Positions 45,905 through 63,600 are shown, numbered from the stretch's first letter. The stretch: 64,000 bases of DNA from Kitasatospora viridis (GCF_007829815.1 NZ_VIWT01000004.1:186001-250000); one strand, 5' to 3'. Translations and numbers: made by a program. Notes: generated from the letters alone by a model not told the origin.

Positions 45905-46131
45905 CGGGCGCGGCCGGGACCGAGCTGGCAGCCACGGCCGTGACGCTGACCGCCCGGCAGACCGAGGTGCTCGCCCTGATCGCCGACGGACACGGCAACG
46001 CGGCGATCGCCCGGCAGCTGTCCTGCTCGGAGCACACCGTGAAGAACGTCATCTACGAGCTGATGGCCCGTCTCCAGGCGCGCAACCGGGCCCACGCGGT
46101 GGCCCACGCGGTGCGGGACGGGCTGATCTGA
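45901..46131 (+). CDS. Short LuxR-type DNA-binding protein
   Basis: A 76-residue protein that is almost entirely a LuxR helix-turn-helix: LTARQTEVLALIADG, AAIARQLSCSEHTVKNVI, ending ARNRAHAVAHAVRDGLI. The tail closely parallels the upstream protein's tail, suggesting duplication or a heterodimer interface. GTG 45901 overlaps the upstream stop (GTGA). There is no sensor domain, so its activity probably depends on partnering with the upstream protein or on its level of expression. Confidence 0.82.
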   Translation: MTGAAGTELAATAVTLTARQTEVLALIADGHGNAAIARQLSCSEHTVKNVIYELMARLQARNRAHAVAHAVRDGLI

Positions 46132-46238
46132 TCCACCCCTGCTGGTCCTTCCCTGGTGCCGCGTCCGAGCGCGTCGGCACCCTGATCCTGCCCCGCGTCC
46201 GCTGCCAGGACGCGGAACTCCCCCTGAGAGGACACCAG

Positions 46239-47552
46239 ATGAACACCGCCACCGCCGGGACGAACGCCCCCGCCGACCAGCACGGCGGGCCGGACGACCC
46301 CACCGGCACCGCCGTCTTCGAGGACCTGGAGTCCGAGGTGCGGATGTACTGCCGCAAGTTCCCCGCCGTCTTCCACCGGGCCAAGGGCGCCGAGCTGTTC
46401 GCCGAGGACGGGCGGGCGTTCCTGGACTTCTTCTGCGGCGCGGGCGCGCTCAACTACGGGCACAACAACGACTTCATCAAGGGCCGGATCAGCGAGTACC
46501 TCGCCGCCGACGGCATCTCGCACGGCCTCGACCTGCACACCGTGGCCAAGCGCGAGTTCCTCGCCACCTTCGCCGACGTGGTGCTGCGCCCGCGCGGCCT
46601 GGACTACCGGACCCAGTTCGTCGGCCCCACCGGCACCGACGCCGTGGAGGCCGCGCTCAAGCTCGCCCGCAAGGCGACGGGCCGCAGCGGGATCATCGCG
46701 TTCACCGGCGCCTTCCACGGCATGTCCCGCGGCTCGCTGGCGGTGACCGGCAGCCGGCGCGCCCGGTCGGCCGGCGGGGTGAGCGGCGGGGACGTCACCT
46801 TCGTCCCGTACGAGGACGGCCCGCAGGGCCCGTTCGACTCGATCGCGTACCTGGAGCGGCTGCTCGCCGACCCGTCGTCGGGGGTCGGGCTGCCGGCCGC
46901 GGTGATCGTGGAGCCCATGCAGATGGAGGGCGGCGTCTACCCGGCGTCGGGCGAGTGGCTGCGCGGGCTGCGCGAGTTGACGCAGCGCTGGGGGGTGCTG
47001 CTGATCCTGGACGAGATCCAGGCGGGCTGCGGCCGCACCGGCGGCTTCTTCTGCTTCGAGGACGCCGGGATCACCCCGGACATCGTGACCCTCTCCAAGT
47101 CGATCGGCGGCTACGGCCTGCCGCTCTCCCTCGCCCTGTTCCGGCGCGAGTTGGACGTCTGGGAGCCCGGGGAGCACACCGGCACCTTCCGCGGCAACCA
47201 GCTCGCCTTCGTCGCCGCCACCGCGGCCCTGGAGCTGTGGCGCCAGGACTCGTTCCACACCGGCCGCGCGGCCGCCTCGGCGCGGCTGGCCGATTTCCGG
47301 GACGAACTCGCCGTGCTCGAACCGGCCCTGACGGTCCGCGGCCGCGGCATGGTCCTGGGCATCGACACCGGCGCCGCCGGCGGTGCGCTGCGGGCCGACC
47401 GGGTCCAGCAGTACGCCTTCGAGCACGGCCTGATCGTCGAACTGTGCGGACGCCACGACGAGGTGATCAAGCTGCTGCCGCCGCTGACCATCGAGCTCGC
47501 CCAGCTGGACCGCGGCCTCGACATCATCCGGCGCGCACTGCACACCTCCTGA
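46239..47552 (+). CDS. Diaminobutyrate--2-oxoglutarate aminotransferase-like enzyme
   Basis: A 437-residue class III PLP aminotransferase. The start of the fold, ESEVRMYCRKFPAVF, is characteristic of EctB/Dat enzymes that convert aspartate semialdehyde to L-2,4-diaminobutyrate. The PLP-binding parts GPTGTDAVEAALKLAR, ILDEIQAGCGRTG and the lysine in TLSKSIGGYGLPLS are intact. No ectA or ectC genes accompany it, so it supplies Dab to the peptide rather than ectoine. The carbamoyltransferase follows 36 bases later, counted to its preferred start, and may use the same product. Confidence 0.9.
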   Translation: MNTATAGTNAPADQHGGPDDPTGTAVFEDLESEVRMYCRKFPAVFHRAKGAELFAEDGRAFLDFFCGAGALNYGHNNDFIKGRISEYLAADGISHGLDLHTVAKREFLATFADVVLRPRGLDYRTQFVGPTGTDAVEAALKLARKATGRSGIIAFTGAFHGMSRGSLAVTGSRRARSAGGVSGGDVTFVPYEDGPQGPFDSIAYLERLLADPSSGVGLPAAVIVEPMQMEGGVYPASGEWLRGLRELTQRWGVLLILDEIQAGCGRTGGFFCFEDAGITPDIVTLSKSIGGYGLPLSLALFRRELDVWEPGEHTGTFRGNQLAFVAATAALELWRQDSFHTGRAAASARLADFRDELAVLEPALTVRGRGMVLGIDTGAAGGALRADRVQQYAFEHGLIVELCGRHDEVIKLLPPLTIELAQLDRGLDIIRRALHTS

Positions 47553-47588
47553 CGGTCCCTCATGTCACAACCCTCCATGGAGACTCCC

Positions 47589-48518
47589 ATGCCCACGTCA
47601 GCACGCCGCCATCTGATCTCCATCGACGACCTCGACACCGAGGACCTGCACCGGATCGTGCGGCGCGGCGCCGAGTACGCGGCCGGCCGGCTCGACGAGG
47701 AGCGGCCGCTGCGCGACACCGTCGTCGGCGTCCTGTTCCGCAAGACCTCGACCCGCACCCGCACCGCGTTCAGCGCGGGCGCGCTGCGGCTCGGCGCCCA
47801 GTTGATCACCTACGGCCCGGGCGACCTGCAGGAGAACACCGGCGAGACGGTCGAGGACACCGCAGCGGTGCTCTCCCGGATGCTCGACGTCCTGGTCGCC
47901 CGGACCGCCGGCAGCGAGGCCGAGCTGCGCGCCTTCGCCGCCCAGCAGCGGATGTCGGTGGTCAACGCGATGAGCGCCGCCGAGCACCCCACCCAGGCGC
48001 TCGCCGATCTCAGCACGCTGCTGGGGCGGTTCGGCAAGATCGAGGGCCTGCGGGTGCTCTACGTCGGCGAGGGCAACAACACCGCCTCCGCCCTGGCCCT
48101 CGCGCTGTCCCGATTCGCCGGCGTCTCGCTCCAGCTCCGGACACCGCCCGGGTACGGGGTCGAGCAGCGCTTCCTCGACAGCGCCGCGGCGCACGCCGCG
48201 CAGAGCGGCGCCACCGTCGAGCAGCGCCACGACATGGCCGACCTGCCGCAGGTCGACGTCGTCTACACCACCCGGTGGCAGACCACCGGCACGACCAAGC
48301 CGGACCCGGACTGGCGCACCGTCTTCGCGCCCTTCCAGGTCAACTCGGGCGTGCTGGCCGCCACCCCGGGCGCCCTCTTCATGCACGACCTGCCCGCGCA
48401 CCGCGGCGAGGAGGTGACCGCCGAGGTGCTCGACGGCCCGGCCAGCATCGCCTTCGAGCAGGCCGAGCACAAGTACCACAGCGCGCGGGCGGTCCTGGAG
48501 TGGTGCGCGGGCTCCTGA
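47589..48518 (+). CDS. Ornithine/aspartate-type carbamoyltransferase
   Basis: About 309 residues. The carbamoyl-phosphate motif STRTR lies at 54-58, and HPTQALAD and the C-terminal HRGEEV block are intact. The ornithine-binding HCLP motif reads HDLP, so the amino-acid pocket differs from OTCase. Homologues such as VioL in viomycin biosynthesis make ureido amino acids. Next to Dap and Dab genes, the likely product is 3-ureidoalanine or 2-amino-4-ureidobutyrate. ATG 47589 has GGAG six bases upstream; ATG 47562 is an alternative. It ends the rightward operon before a strong terminator. Confidence 0.88.
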   Translation: MPTSARRHLISIDDLDTEDLHRIVRRGAEYAAGRLDEERPLRDTVVGVLFRKTSTRTRTAFSAGALRLGAQLITYGPGDLQENTGETVEDTAAVLSRMLDVLVARTAGSEAELRAFAAQQRMSVVNAMSAAEHPTQALADLSTLLGRFGKIEGLRVLYVGEGNNTASALALALSRFAGVSLQLRTPPGYGVEQRFLDSAAAHAAQSGATVEQRHDMADLPQVDVVYTTRWQTTGTTKPDPDWRTVFAPFQVNSGVLAATPGALFMHDLPAHRGEEVTAEVLDGPASIAFEQAEHKYHSARAVLEWCAGS

Positions 48519-48557
48519 CGGTCCGCCACATCTTCGTTCTCACAAGGGATATGACAC

Positions 48558-48602
48558 GCCGCAGTGGTGAGGTTCCGTCGGACGGAACCCCACCACTGCG
48601 GC
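48558..48602. terminator. Strong bidirectional terminator
   Basis: A 22-base arm at 48558-48579 and its complement at 48581-48602 pair with a single mismatch, around a one-base centre. The sequence CTTTG follows. It sits between the convergent ends of the carbamoyltransferase gene and the terminal NRPS gene. Confidence 0.85.
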
Positions 48603-48622
48603 CTTTGTCGCTCCCCGCCCCG

Positions 48623-55924
<7,302 letters not shown>

Positions 55925-56031
55925 CCTTCGCCTTCCTGTGCACGCCTATGGCCCGCCTCGGAGTTGGGCAGACCCAAGCCCAAGGATGCTCAGCCGACCG
56001 GCGCGGTCAGCAGGGTCAGCGCAGTGCCAGC

Positions 56032-56054
56032 GCGCGCAGCCCGGGACTGCGCGC
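56032..56054. promoter_or_regulatory. Palindrome between terminal NRPS and exporter genes
   Basis: GCGCGCAG-N7-CTGCGCGC is a perfect 8-bp inverted repeat in the 184-base divergent gap 55925-56108. Like the dyad at 35176-35200, it has a 7-base spacer and contains GCAG/CTGC, so both may be operators. Otherwise I see no clear promoter hexamers in the gap. Confidence 0.4.
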
Positions 56055-56108
56055 GTGAGTGCCGGTCCTTCTCTGGGACGGCGGTGGCGGCCGCCCGAGC
56101 ATGGGAGC

Positions 56109-57356
56109 ATGACGGACAAGGTGCCTTCACTGCTTCGCAATCGGGACTTCCTGCTGCTCTGGCAGGGCTCCGCAGTGTCGAGTCTCGGCTCGAACGCCTC
56201 GGCCATCGCCTACCCGCTGCTGGTGCTCGCGCTGACCGGCTCGCCGGTCTCGGCGGGGCTCACCGGGTTCGTCGCGCTGCTGCCGCAGCTGCTCCTCCAG
56301 CTCCCGGCCGGGGCGCTGGTCGACCGCTGCAACCGCAAGCACGTGATGATCTGGTGCGACGTGCTGCGCGGCCTCGGCGTCGGCAGCATCGCGCTGGCCC
56401 TGCTCGCGGGCCGGCTGGCGCTGCCGCAGATCCTGGTCGTCGGGTTCGTCGAGGGCACCCTCACCGTCTGCTTCCAGATCGCCGCGGCGGCGGCGGTGCC
56501 CAACGTGGTGCTCCCGGCCCAGCTGGCGACGGCGCTCTCCCAGGAGGAGGCCCGCACCCGCGGCGCCACCATGGTCGGCCGGCCGCTCGGCGGGCTGATG
56601 TTCCAGTTCGGCCGGGCGATCCCGTTCGCCTTCGACGCGCTGAGCTACGTGGTGTCGCTGGTGACGCTGCTGCTGATCCGCCGGGACTTCCAGGCCCCCC
56701 GCACGCACACCCGGGAGCGGCTGCGCACCGAGATCGCCGAGGGCATCGCCTGGGCCTGGCGCCAGCCCTTCCTGCGCATCACCACCCTGCTGATCGCCGG
56801 CAGCAACCTGCTCTTCCAGGCCCTCTTCCTGAGCCTGATCGTGCTGGTCGGCCACAAGTCGTCGGCCGCGATCGGCGTGATGTTCGGCGTCGCCGCGATC
56901 GGCGGGGTGCTCGGCTCGCTGGTCGCGCCCCGGCTGGAACGCCGGTACTCCATGCGCGCGGTGGTGATCGGGGCGAACTGGGCCTGGGCGCTGCTGGTCC
57001 CGCTGCTGCTGCTGGTGCACGACCCGTACCTGCTCGGCGGGGTGTACGCGCTGATGTGCTTCGTCGGCCCGGTGTGGAACGTGGTCATCTCGGCCTACCA
57101 GCTCGCCGTCACCCCCGACCGGATCCAGGGCCGGGTGCTCGGCTCGGTGGGCATGGTCGCCTTCGGCGCCGTCCCGCTCGGCTCGCTGCTCGGCGGGCTG
57201 ATGCTGAGCCGCCTCGGCGCGGACACCACCGTGTGGGTACTGACCGGCTGGATGCTGCTGATGGCCCTGATCGCCTCGGTCAGCCCCTCGGTGCGCAGGG
57301 CGCCGAGCCTGGCCGACACCCACCCGCTGCCGCCGACCCCGGTGGCGGCGGGCTGA
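56109..57356 (+). CDS. MFS exporter
   Basis: A 415-residue membrane protein with about 12 hydrophobic segments, of the MFS_3/enterobactin-exporter-like group. It starts NRDFLLLWQGSAVSSLGSNAS and has the loop motif DRCNRKHVM after the second helix, plus QEEARTRGATMVGRPLGG in the middle. Members in natural-product clusters export the product and give self-resistance. ATG 56109 lies only one base after a GGAG-like stretch, so the true ribosome site is unclear; the family N terminus supports this start. It is divergent from the terminal NRPS gene across a short gap and probably co-regulated. Confidence 0.9.
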   Translation: MTDKVPSLLRNRDFLLLWQGSAVSSLGSNASAIAYPLLVLALTGSPVSAGLTGFVALLPQLLLQLPAGALVDRCNRKHVMIWCDVLRGLGVGSIALALLAGRLALPQILVVGFVEGTLTVCFQIAAAAAVPNVVLPAQLATALSQEEARTRGATMVGRPLGGLMFQFGRAIPFAFDALSYVVSLVTLLLIRRDFQAPRTHTRERLRTEIAEGIAWAWRQPFLRITTLLIAGSNLLFQALFLSLIVLVGHKSSAAIGVMFGVAAIGGVLGSLVAPRLERRYSMRAVVIGANWAWALLVPLLLLVHDPYLLGGVYALMCFVGPVWNVVISAYQLAVTPDRIQGRVLGSVGMVAFGAVPLGSLLGGLMLSRLGADTTVWVLTGWMLLMALIASVSPSVRRAPSLADTHPLPPTPVAAG

Positions 57357-57370
57357 ACCGGGCCGGGCCC

Positions 57371-60313
57371 TCAGTGTCCGCCACCGGCCGGCGGGCGGCC
57401 CCCGCCGGCGTCGCAGAGCTCGACCGCCAGCCGGCACAGGGCCGCCCGATCCGGCCGGCCGGTCTTCCGCAGCAGGCTCGCGACGTGCTTCTCCACCGTG
57501 CGCGGCGAGATGAACAGCCGTCGGGCGATGCCCTGGTTGCCGGGGCAGTCGGGCAGCAGCTCCAGCACCTCGTACTCACGCGGCGTCAGACCCTGGGCGC
57601 GCAGCTCGGCGGGTATCAGCTCCCGCCCGCTGCGGCGCTGCCCCACGTTCGCCCCCGCCTGCCGCAGCAGCGCCCGGCAGGCGGCGGCCACCGCCGGGAC
57701 GTCGAGCTCGTGGAAGTACTCCTCGGCGGTGCGCAGCCAGGCCACCGGCTCGCCCCAGCCGTCGGCCAGGGCCGCCTCGGCGACCAGCCGCAGCCCGAGG
57801 TGGTACCCGGTCGGGAAGACCCCGGCGGTCTCGCCGACCTCCTCGACGGCGCGCGCCGCCTCCGCCGCCCGGCCCTCGCGGCCCAGCACCACGGCCTCGG
57901 CCAACCGCAGGAACTGCCGGTTCCAGGCCAGCCGGCCCACCGGGGCCGCCGCCGCGGCGGCGTACTCGGCCCGGCCCCCGGCCCCGGGGAGCACGGCCAG
58001 CAGCGGGCGCAGGCCGTACCGCCCGGACAGGTAGTACAGGTTCGGGTGCCGCTCCTCCCAGGCGACGCTCGCCGCCAGTTCGGCCCGAGCCGTCTCCCGG
58101 TCCTCCTCCAGCAGGGCGCAGACCGCTCGGCACAGCCCGTGCATCAGCGGCACGAGCATCGACTCGCCGCCGCCCGCCTTGTCGAACCGCAGCAGCGCCT
58201 TGTCCATCTCCCGGCGACGGCCGCGGTGCGCCTCCAGGGTGGCCGCGATCAGCAGCAGGTAGCGGTGGGTGGCGATGTTGTGCATCCGCTCGCTGGGGTC
58301 CAGGCAGCGCTCGACGATCGCCCCGGCCGTGCCCGGGTCGCCGCGGAGCACGGCCCGCAGCGCCAGCACCGCGTCGGCCTCCTGGGTGAGCGCGAGCGCC
58401 CCCAGCTCCCGGGCGCTCTCCCGGGCCTGTTCGATCCGGCGGCCCTCGCCGGTGCGCAGGAAGGCGTTCACGCCCAGCCGCATGAGCGCCTCGACCCGCC
58501 ACTGGGGCAGCGAGTTGGCCTCGGCGACGGCGAGCATCCGCTCCAGGCAGGAGTCCGCGACCTCGAACCCCAGCTCGCGCGAGAGCAGCGCGAGCACCTG
58601 CCAGGACTGGCAGGCCAGCACCGGCAGCTTCGCCCGCTCGGCCAGCTCGACCGCCTCCCGGACCAGCCGTTCGGCGTCGACGGCGCGGCCGTGCTGGCCG
58701 GGGAGCAGGGCGAGGTGCCCCTCGACGACGGCCAGCGCGGCGAGTTGCTCCGGGGTGCCGCCGGGGCCGAGCAACTCGCGGGCCAGCGCGGCCTGTTCCA
58801 CCGCGTCCGCGGGCCGCTCGGCGGCCACCGCCGCCCAGGCCAGCCGGGTGCGCAGGGCGATCCGGCGGTCGTGGTCGAGCGCCTGCGCCCCGGCCGAGGG
58901 CAGGGTCTGCGCGAGGGCGACGGCGGCGTCCAGCTGGCCGGCCTCGGTCAGCGCGTACAGCAGCGACTCGGTGATGGCGGGCCGGCTGGCCGGGGCGGCC
59001 AGCTCGTGGCCGCGTTGCAGCAGCAGCACGGCCGATCCGGTCATGCCGTCGGCCAGGGCCCGGCGCCCGGCTTCGGCGAAGAGCAGGGCCGCGTCGCCCG
59101 GGTGGCCCGCCGCCACCAGCAGCCCGGCGACCAACTGGCAGCGGTCGTCCGGCAGTTCCGGATCGGCACGGTGCAGCGCCGCGGCGGCGTGCCGGGCGAT
59201 GGCGGCGCGCTCCGCCGGGGGCAGGCCCGCCAGCACCGCCTCGCCGGTGAGCGCGTGGCGGAACATGTACCCGAACGGCGCCGCCGGGTCCGGCACGATC
59301 AGGCCCGCCTCGGCCGCCGCCCTGAGGTGGGCGAACAGGGCCCGGTCGTCGTGCCCGGTGATCACCCGCAGGTGGGCGACCGAGAAGCCGACGCCCAACG
59401 AGGCCGCCAGCAGCACGACTTCCCGCACCTGCGGGTCGAGCCGGGCGATCCGCTGGCCGTAGCCGCGGACCACGGTCGCCGGGAGGGTCGCGGACAGGTC
59501 GCCGACCACCTGCCAGCCCTGCGGGCCCTCGCGCAGCAGGCCGGAGCCGACCATCTCGGCCAGCAGCTCCTCGATCAGGTAGGGGTTGCCGTCGGCCACG
59601 TCGACCAGGCGCGCGACGACCGCCGCCGGGATCCGGTCGGCCGGGGTGCCCAGGCAGCCGGCGGCCAGCGCCCGCACCGCCGACGGCTCCAGCGCCCGCA
59701 GCTCGGTGACGGCGGCGGCCCGGCGCCGGTCGGCGGCGCGGGCCAGCTCCAGGGCCGGGCTCGGCTCGGGCCGCAGGGTGGCCAGCAGCAGCACCGGCAG
59801 TCCGGCGAGGTTGTCCACCAGGTACTCCGCGACGGCGATCGTCTCGGAGTCCGCGTCGTGCAGGTCCTCCAGCAGCAGCACGCAGCCGCCCTGCCGGCCC
59901 AGCACGGCGAGCAGTCGCAGCAGCGCCTCGGCCAGCTCGACCAGGCTCTCGAAGTGGGTGTGCGCGCCCGGCGCCTGCCGCCACTCCGGGACCAGCCGGG
60001 CCAGCGCGGGCCGGTACGGCAGCAGTTCGGGGTCGGTGGGCGGCCCGCCGACCCGCAGCCGCGAGGCCAGCGCCTCGGCCAGCGGACGGAACGGTGTGCC
60101 CGCACCGGTCGGCCGCCCGCGCCCGCGCAGCACCGGCAGGCCGAGCTCGCCCGCCCGGGCCGCGCATTCCTCGACCAGCCGGGACTTGCCGATCCCCGCC
60201 TCGCCCAGCAGGAACACCGCCTTGCCGGCGGGGCTCCGAAGGCCCGTCACCAGGCCGCTGAGCAGCGCGATTTCGGCGTCCCGGCCGACGGTCGCCGATG
60301 AAGTGGTCCGCAT
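57371..60313 (-). CDS. LAL-family LuxR regulator (large ATP-binding)
   Basis: 980 residues. An N-terminal AAA-type ATPase shows Walker A GEAGIGKSRLV near residue 37 and Walker B CVLLLEDLHDAD near 145. A long helical TPR-like middle and a C-terminal LuxR helix-turn-helix (LTPREYEVLELLPDCPGNQGIARRLF, SPRTVEKHV) follow. LAL proteins (MalT/PikD type) commonly activate biosynthetic operons. It lies between the NRPS exporter (convergent, 14-base gap) and the lanthipeptide genes upstream on the same strand, so it could control either. It has a 142-base gap before it with no visible gene. Confidence 0.92.
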   Translation of the reverse strand: MRTTSSATVGRDAEIALLSGLVTGLRSPAGKAVFLLGEAGIGKSRLVEECAARAGELGLPVLRGRGRPTGAGTPFRPLAEALASRLRVGGPPTDPELLPYRPALARLVPEWRQAPGAHTHFESLVELAEALLRLLAVLGRQGGCVLLLEDLHDADSETIAVAEYLVDNLAGLPVLLLATLRPEPSPALELARAADRRRAAAVTELRALEPSAVRALAAGCLGTPADRIPAAVVARLVDVADGNPYLIEELLAEMVGSGLLREGPQGWQVVGDLSATLPATVVRGYGQRIARLDPQVREVVLLAASLGVGFSVAHLRVITGHDDRALFAHLRAAAEAGLIVPDPAAPFGYMFRHALTGEAVLAGLPPAERAAIARHAAAALHRADPELPDDRCQLVAGLLVAAGHPGDAALLFAEAGRRALADGMTGSAVLLLQRGHELAAPASRPAITESLLYALTEAGQLDAAVALAQTLPSAGAQALDHDRRIALRTRLAWAAVAAERPADAVEQAALARELLGPGGTPEQLAALAVVEGHLALLPGQHGRAVDAERLVREAVELAERAKLPVLACQSWQVLALLSRELGFEVADSCLERMLAVAEANSLPQWRVEALMRLGVNAFLRTGEGRRIEQARESARELGALALTQEADAVLALRAVLRGDPGTAGAIVERCLDPSERMHNIATHRYLLLIAATLEAHRGRRREMDKALLRFDKAGGGESMLVPLMHGLCRAVCALLEEDRETARAELAASVAWEERHPNLYYLSGRYGLRPLLAVLPGAGGRAEYAAAAAAPVGRLAWNRQFLRLAEAVVLGREGRAAEAARAVEEVGETAGVFPTGYHLGLRLVAEAALADGWGEPVAWLRTAEEYFHELDVPAVAAACRALLRQAGANVGQRRSGRELIPAELRAQGLTPREYEVLELLPDCPGNQGIARRLFISPRTVEKHVASLLRKTGRPDRAALCRLAVELCDAGGGRPPAGGGH

Positions 60314-60455
60314 GGGACCGAGGCTAATGGATCACACTGACCACGTCACCGGACCGGCGGCCGGCGCATCCGTCCCCCGAGGGGATGCACCGGCATCCGG
60401 CCTCCCGGCACGCCCCGCACGGCTCGGCAGGGCGGGTCGGGGTGCGGCGGGTGGG

Positions 60456-60668
60456 TCAGAGCGACTCGTCCCCGGGCGTGAGCGGGCAGCTCGGGGTGAG
60501 CGTGGGCACGACGACGACGGTGACGTCCATGGAGGCGGACAGCAGCCCGGAGCGGCGGGCGAGCCGTCCGCCGGGGCGCAGCGTGATCTCGCCGCTGGGG
60601 TGGTCGGTGGCCGGGCCGCGCCGCGAACCCGGCTGCTTCCAGCTACGGACCAGCTCTTCGGTGTGCAC
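60456..60668 (-). CDS. Candidate class II lanthipeptide precursor
   Basis: A 70-residue peptide from GTG 60668, with AAAGGA nine bases upstream. The N terminus MHTEELVRSWKQPGSRR matches the start of mersacidin/lichenicidin-type leaders (xxLVRxWKDPExR), and HPSGEITL resembles their NPAGxIxL segment. PGG at 32-34 is a possible leader cleavage site. The C terminus, from about residue 44, is rich in Ser, Thr and Val: VTVVVVPTLTPSCPLTP. Only one Cys (residue 61) is present, so at most one (methyl)lanthionine can form, plus dehydrated Ser/Thr. TLTPSC recalls the CTLTxEC lipid II-binding ring of mersacidin but lacks its first Cys. It lies 23 bases downstream of lanM, an unusual order. Confidence 0.72.
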   Translation of the reverse strand: MHTEELVRSWKQPGSRRGPATDHPSGEITLRPGGRLARRSGLLSASMDVTVVVVPTLTPSCPLTPGDESL

Positions 60669-60691
60669 TGTGATGGTTCCTTTCCGAGGGA

Positions 60692-63600
60692 TCACGGCTT
60701 CCGTGGTGACGTCCGCCGTTGGATCGGCGGCTGCAGGAGCAGCGCCGAGGCTGTGCGCTCGGGGAACCCGAGCCGGAGGAGCCCGTGGCCGATGCCGGAC
60801 AGGCCGGCCAGCAGGCCGGGCACGGGCAGGCCGCCGGGCGTCGCGCAGCGCGGCCCGGCGCGGTCGAGCGCGGCGAGCAGCGCGGCCGAGCGGCGCTCCA
60901 GGGCCGCCCGCGCGGCGGGCGCGGCAGGGCCGCCGGCCGCGCCCAGGCGGGCGAGCAGTTCCAGGGCGCCCGTCTCACCGTGGCACAGGCCGTGGTCGGG
61001 CAGCGGCCCGGCGGTGGCGAGCGCCCGGGTGGCGCGGGCGACCAACTCGGCCGATTCCGACTCCGACTCCGACCCCGGGTCCGCCGCCGCGCCCGGGCTG
61101 TCGGCGATCGCCAGCGCGATCCCGGCCGTCCCCCGGCACCAGGTCGGCGCGGTCGGCGCGCTCGCCGCGGCGGCGGCGGCGGAGCGTGCGGCCGAGCGCA
61201 GCGCCGCCAGCCCCGCGCGCTCGTGCCGCTCCGTGGCCTGGCCGGCCGCCGCGTAGCGCAGCAGGGCCCAGCCGATCCCGGCCTCGCCCGCGGCGAAGCC
61301 GGCCGGCCGCGGGGCGTCGGGGGCCGGCGGCGGGCGGTCGGCGAGCCGGTCGGCGCACAGCCGGGCGCCCTGCCGGGCCGTGGCGCTGCCCATTGCCCGG
61401 TACACGGCGAGCAGGGTGGCGAGGCCGCCGGCCGTTCCCTCGGCCACTCCTGACTGCTCGTCGGGTTCGCGCTCGGCCGCGGCGGCGGTGAGCCGGGCGG
61501 CGGGTTCGATCCAGCCGTGGACCTCGGGGTCGTCCAGCAGGACGGCCACCTGGGTGAGGGCGTAGACGAGGCCGCCCAGGCCGGTGAAGGCGCCCGAGCC
61601 GAGCAGCCCCAACTCCTCGGGCGCGGCGGCGAACCGGTCCAGCAGGCGCGGCACCGGGCGCAGCGCGTGCCGGGCGGTCTCGGCGTAGCGCGCCTGCCCG
61701 GTGAGCGCGGCGAGTTGGGCGAGGAAGAGCGCCGGGCCCGGGAAGCCGCAGCCCAGGTCGGCGCCGGCCGGGCCGAGCCGCCAGTAGCGGTCGGCGAGCA
61801 GGTCCAGGCCGAGCCAGTTCGCCCGGCCGGCGCCCCGGTGGGCGAGTTCGACCAGCCGGTCGCCGATGGCCCGGGCGGCGTCCGGCGCGGTCAGGGCCGG
61901 GGCCGGGCCAGGACTCAGGGCCACCGGCGCAGCGACCTCATGGGCCGGGACGGTGGACCTGGCGGCCATCGAGGCCCGGATGATCCACTCCTGCGCGCCG
62001 AGGTCGGCCTCCCCCATGGCCGCGACCTTGGCCAGCACCCGGTCCAGGCCGGTCCGCGCCAGCGCGCCCGGTATCCGCGCGCCCGTGCCGCTCCACAGGT
62101 CGGCCGAGCCCGGCCGGGTGGTGAACAGCGGCACGTCGCCGTCCCACAGCTCCGCGACCTCGGCATCGACCAGCGCGGGCCAGGCGGGCTCGCCGAGCGC
62201 GTCGGTCTCCAGCAGCCGCAGCACGCCGGTCCGCTCGGCCGGGTCCCGCAGGACGTCCGGATGGGTCGACTCGTCCAGCAGCGTCAGGTACGACTGGGTG
62301 GCGCGCACCACCACCCGCGCCTCGTCCCCGGCGAAGCGGTGCAACAGGCCCTGCGGGCCGACCAGTTCGGCCCGCGCGGCGGCGATCGTCCGGTAGCCCG
62401 CGCGGAACCCGGCGACCAGCGCCTCGGTGTGGTCCGCCGGATCGGCCCACGCCCCGGCCCCGGTGAGCCCGGGGCGGTTGTCGGCTCCGGCGATGTCCCC
62501 GTCCCGGCGGACCAGCCGCATCCGGTCGGTGCCGGCGTCCGCCCACTCCACACCGGCGGTCGGCGCCGGTGCTCCGGCGTCGCCGCCGAGGCCGGAGGCG
62601 TCCAACGCCGTCTCGTCGCCGAGCAGCAGGTGCGGCAGCAGCCCGGTGCGGTAGACGGAGGCGCCCAGCACCAGCGCGGCCGGGTCCTGGTCGGCGGGGT
62701 CCGGGGGCGCGGGCGGGTGGAAGAGCGTCTCGACGTCGACCGGGACGGGGTGGTCGGCGCAGGCGATCAGGTTCTCGTAGTGCTGGTCGGTCCCGTCCAG
62801 CGCGTGCAGCAGGGCGAGCCAGGCGCCCTGGCGCAGGTAGAACCGGTCCAGTTCGGCGGCCTCGGTGCACGGCCGGGCGGCGACGTGCTCCAACCAGCCG
62901 TAGCCGGGCCGCTCCAGCAGCGCCACGGTGCGCAGGCCGGGCGTCCCCGGCTGCGTGTTGAACCAGTCGACCACCTCGTTGAAGTGCCGGTGCAGGCCCA
63001 GCGGCCGCGGCTTGTAGACCAGCCGCGCCCCGCTCGCGAAGCGCAGCACCGCGACGCCCCGGCCGTGCCGGTGGCCGTCGCCGGCGCCCTGTCGGACGGC
63101 GGCCAGGGTCCCGGGGTCGTCGCCGGACAGCAGCGCGGCGACCAGCTCCGCGCGGTCGGCGGCGAACCGGACCAGCAGTTCGCCCAGCGCGTCGGCGGCG
63201 TGGCCGCTGGTCTGCGCCAGCAGCCGGGCCAGCACCGGGTACTGGTCGAGCAGCGCGGTCAGCCCGTCCCGGCCGGCGGCCTGGGCGAGGAAGTCCCGGA
63301 AGCGCTCGGCCGGCGTGTCACCGGCCAACTGCCCGGTGACCCTGGCGACGTTCAGCTCCAGCACCAGGGTGCGGGCGGCCTGGCGGGCCAGCTGCCCGGC
63401 GAGGCGCTCGACGAAGCGGGCGCGGATGGCGGGGAGGTCGACGACGCCGGCGGCCGGTCCGGCCGCCCGGGCCAGCCGGGCGCCGGCCAGCTCGGCGAAG
63501 GGGGCCAGCACGGCCTGGAAGCCGGTGGTGCCGGGGAGCGCTCCCGGCGGCAGGGCGACAGGCGCGGCGGGGGCGCCCGCGAGGGCCTGGGCGAGGAACT

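Noticed and set aside
46239..47552. Ectoine biosynthesis
   Set aside because: Only the EctB-like aminotransferase is present. No EctA acetyltransferase or EctC synthase is nearby, and the gene is within an NRPS operon.
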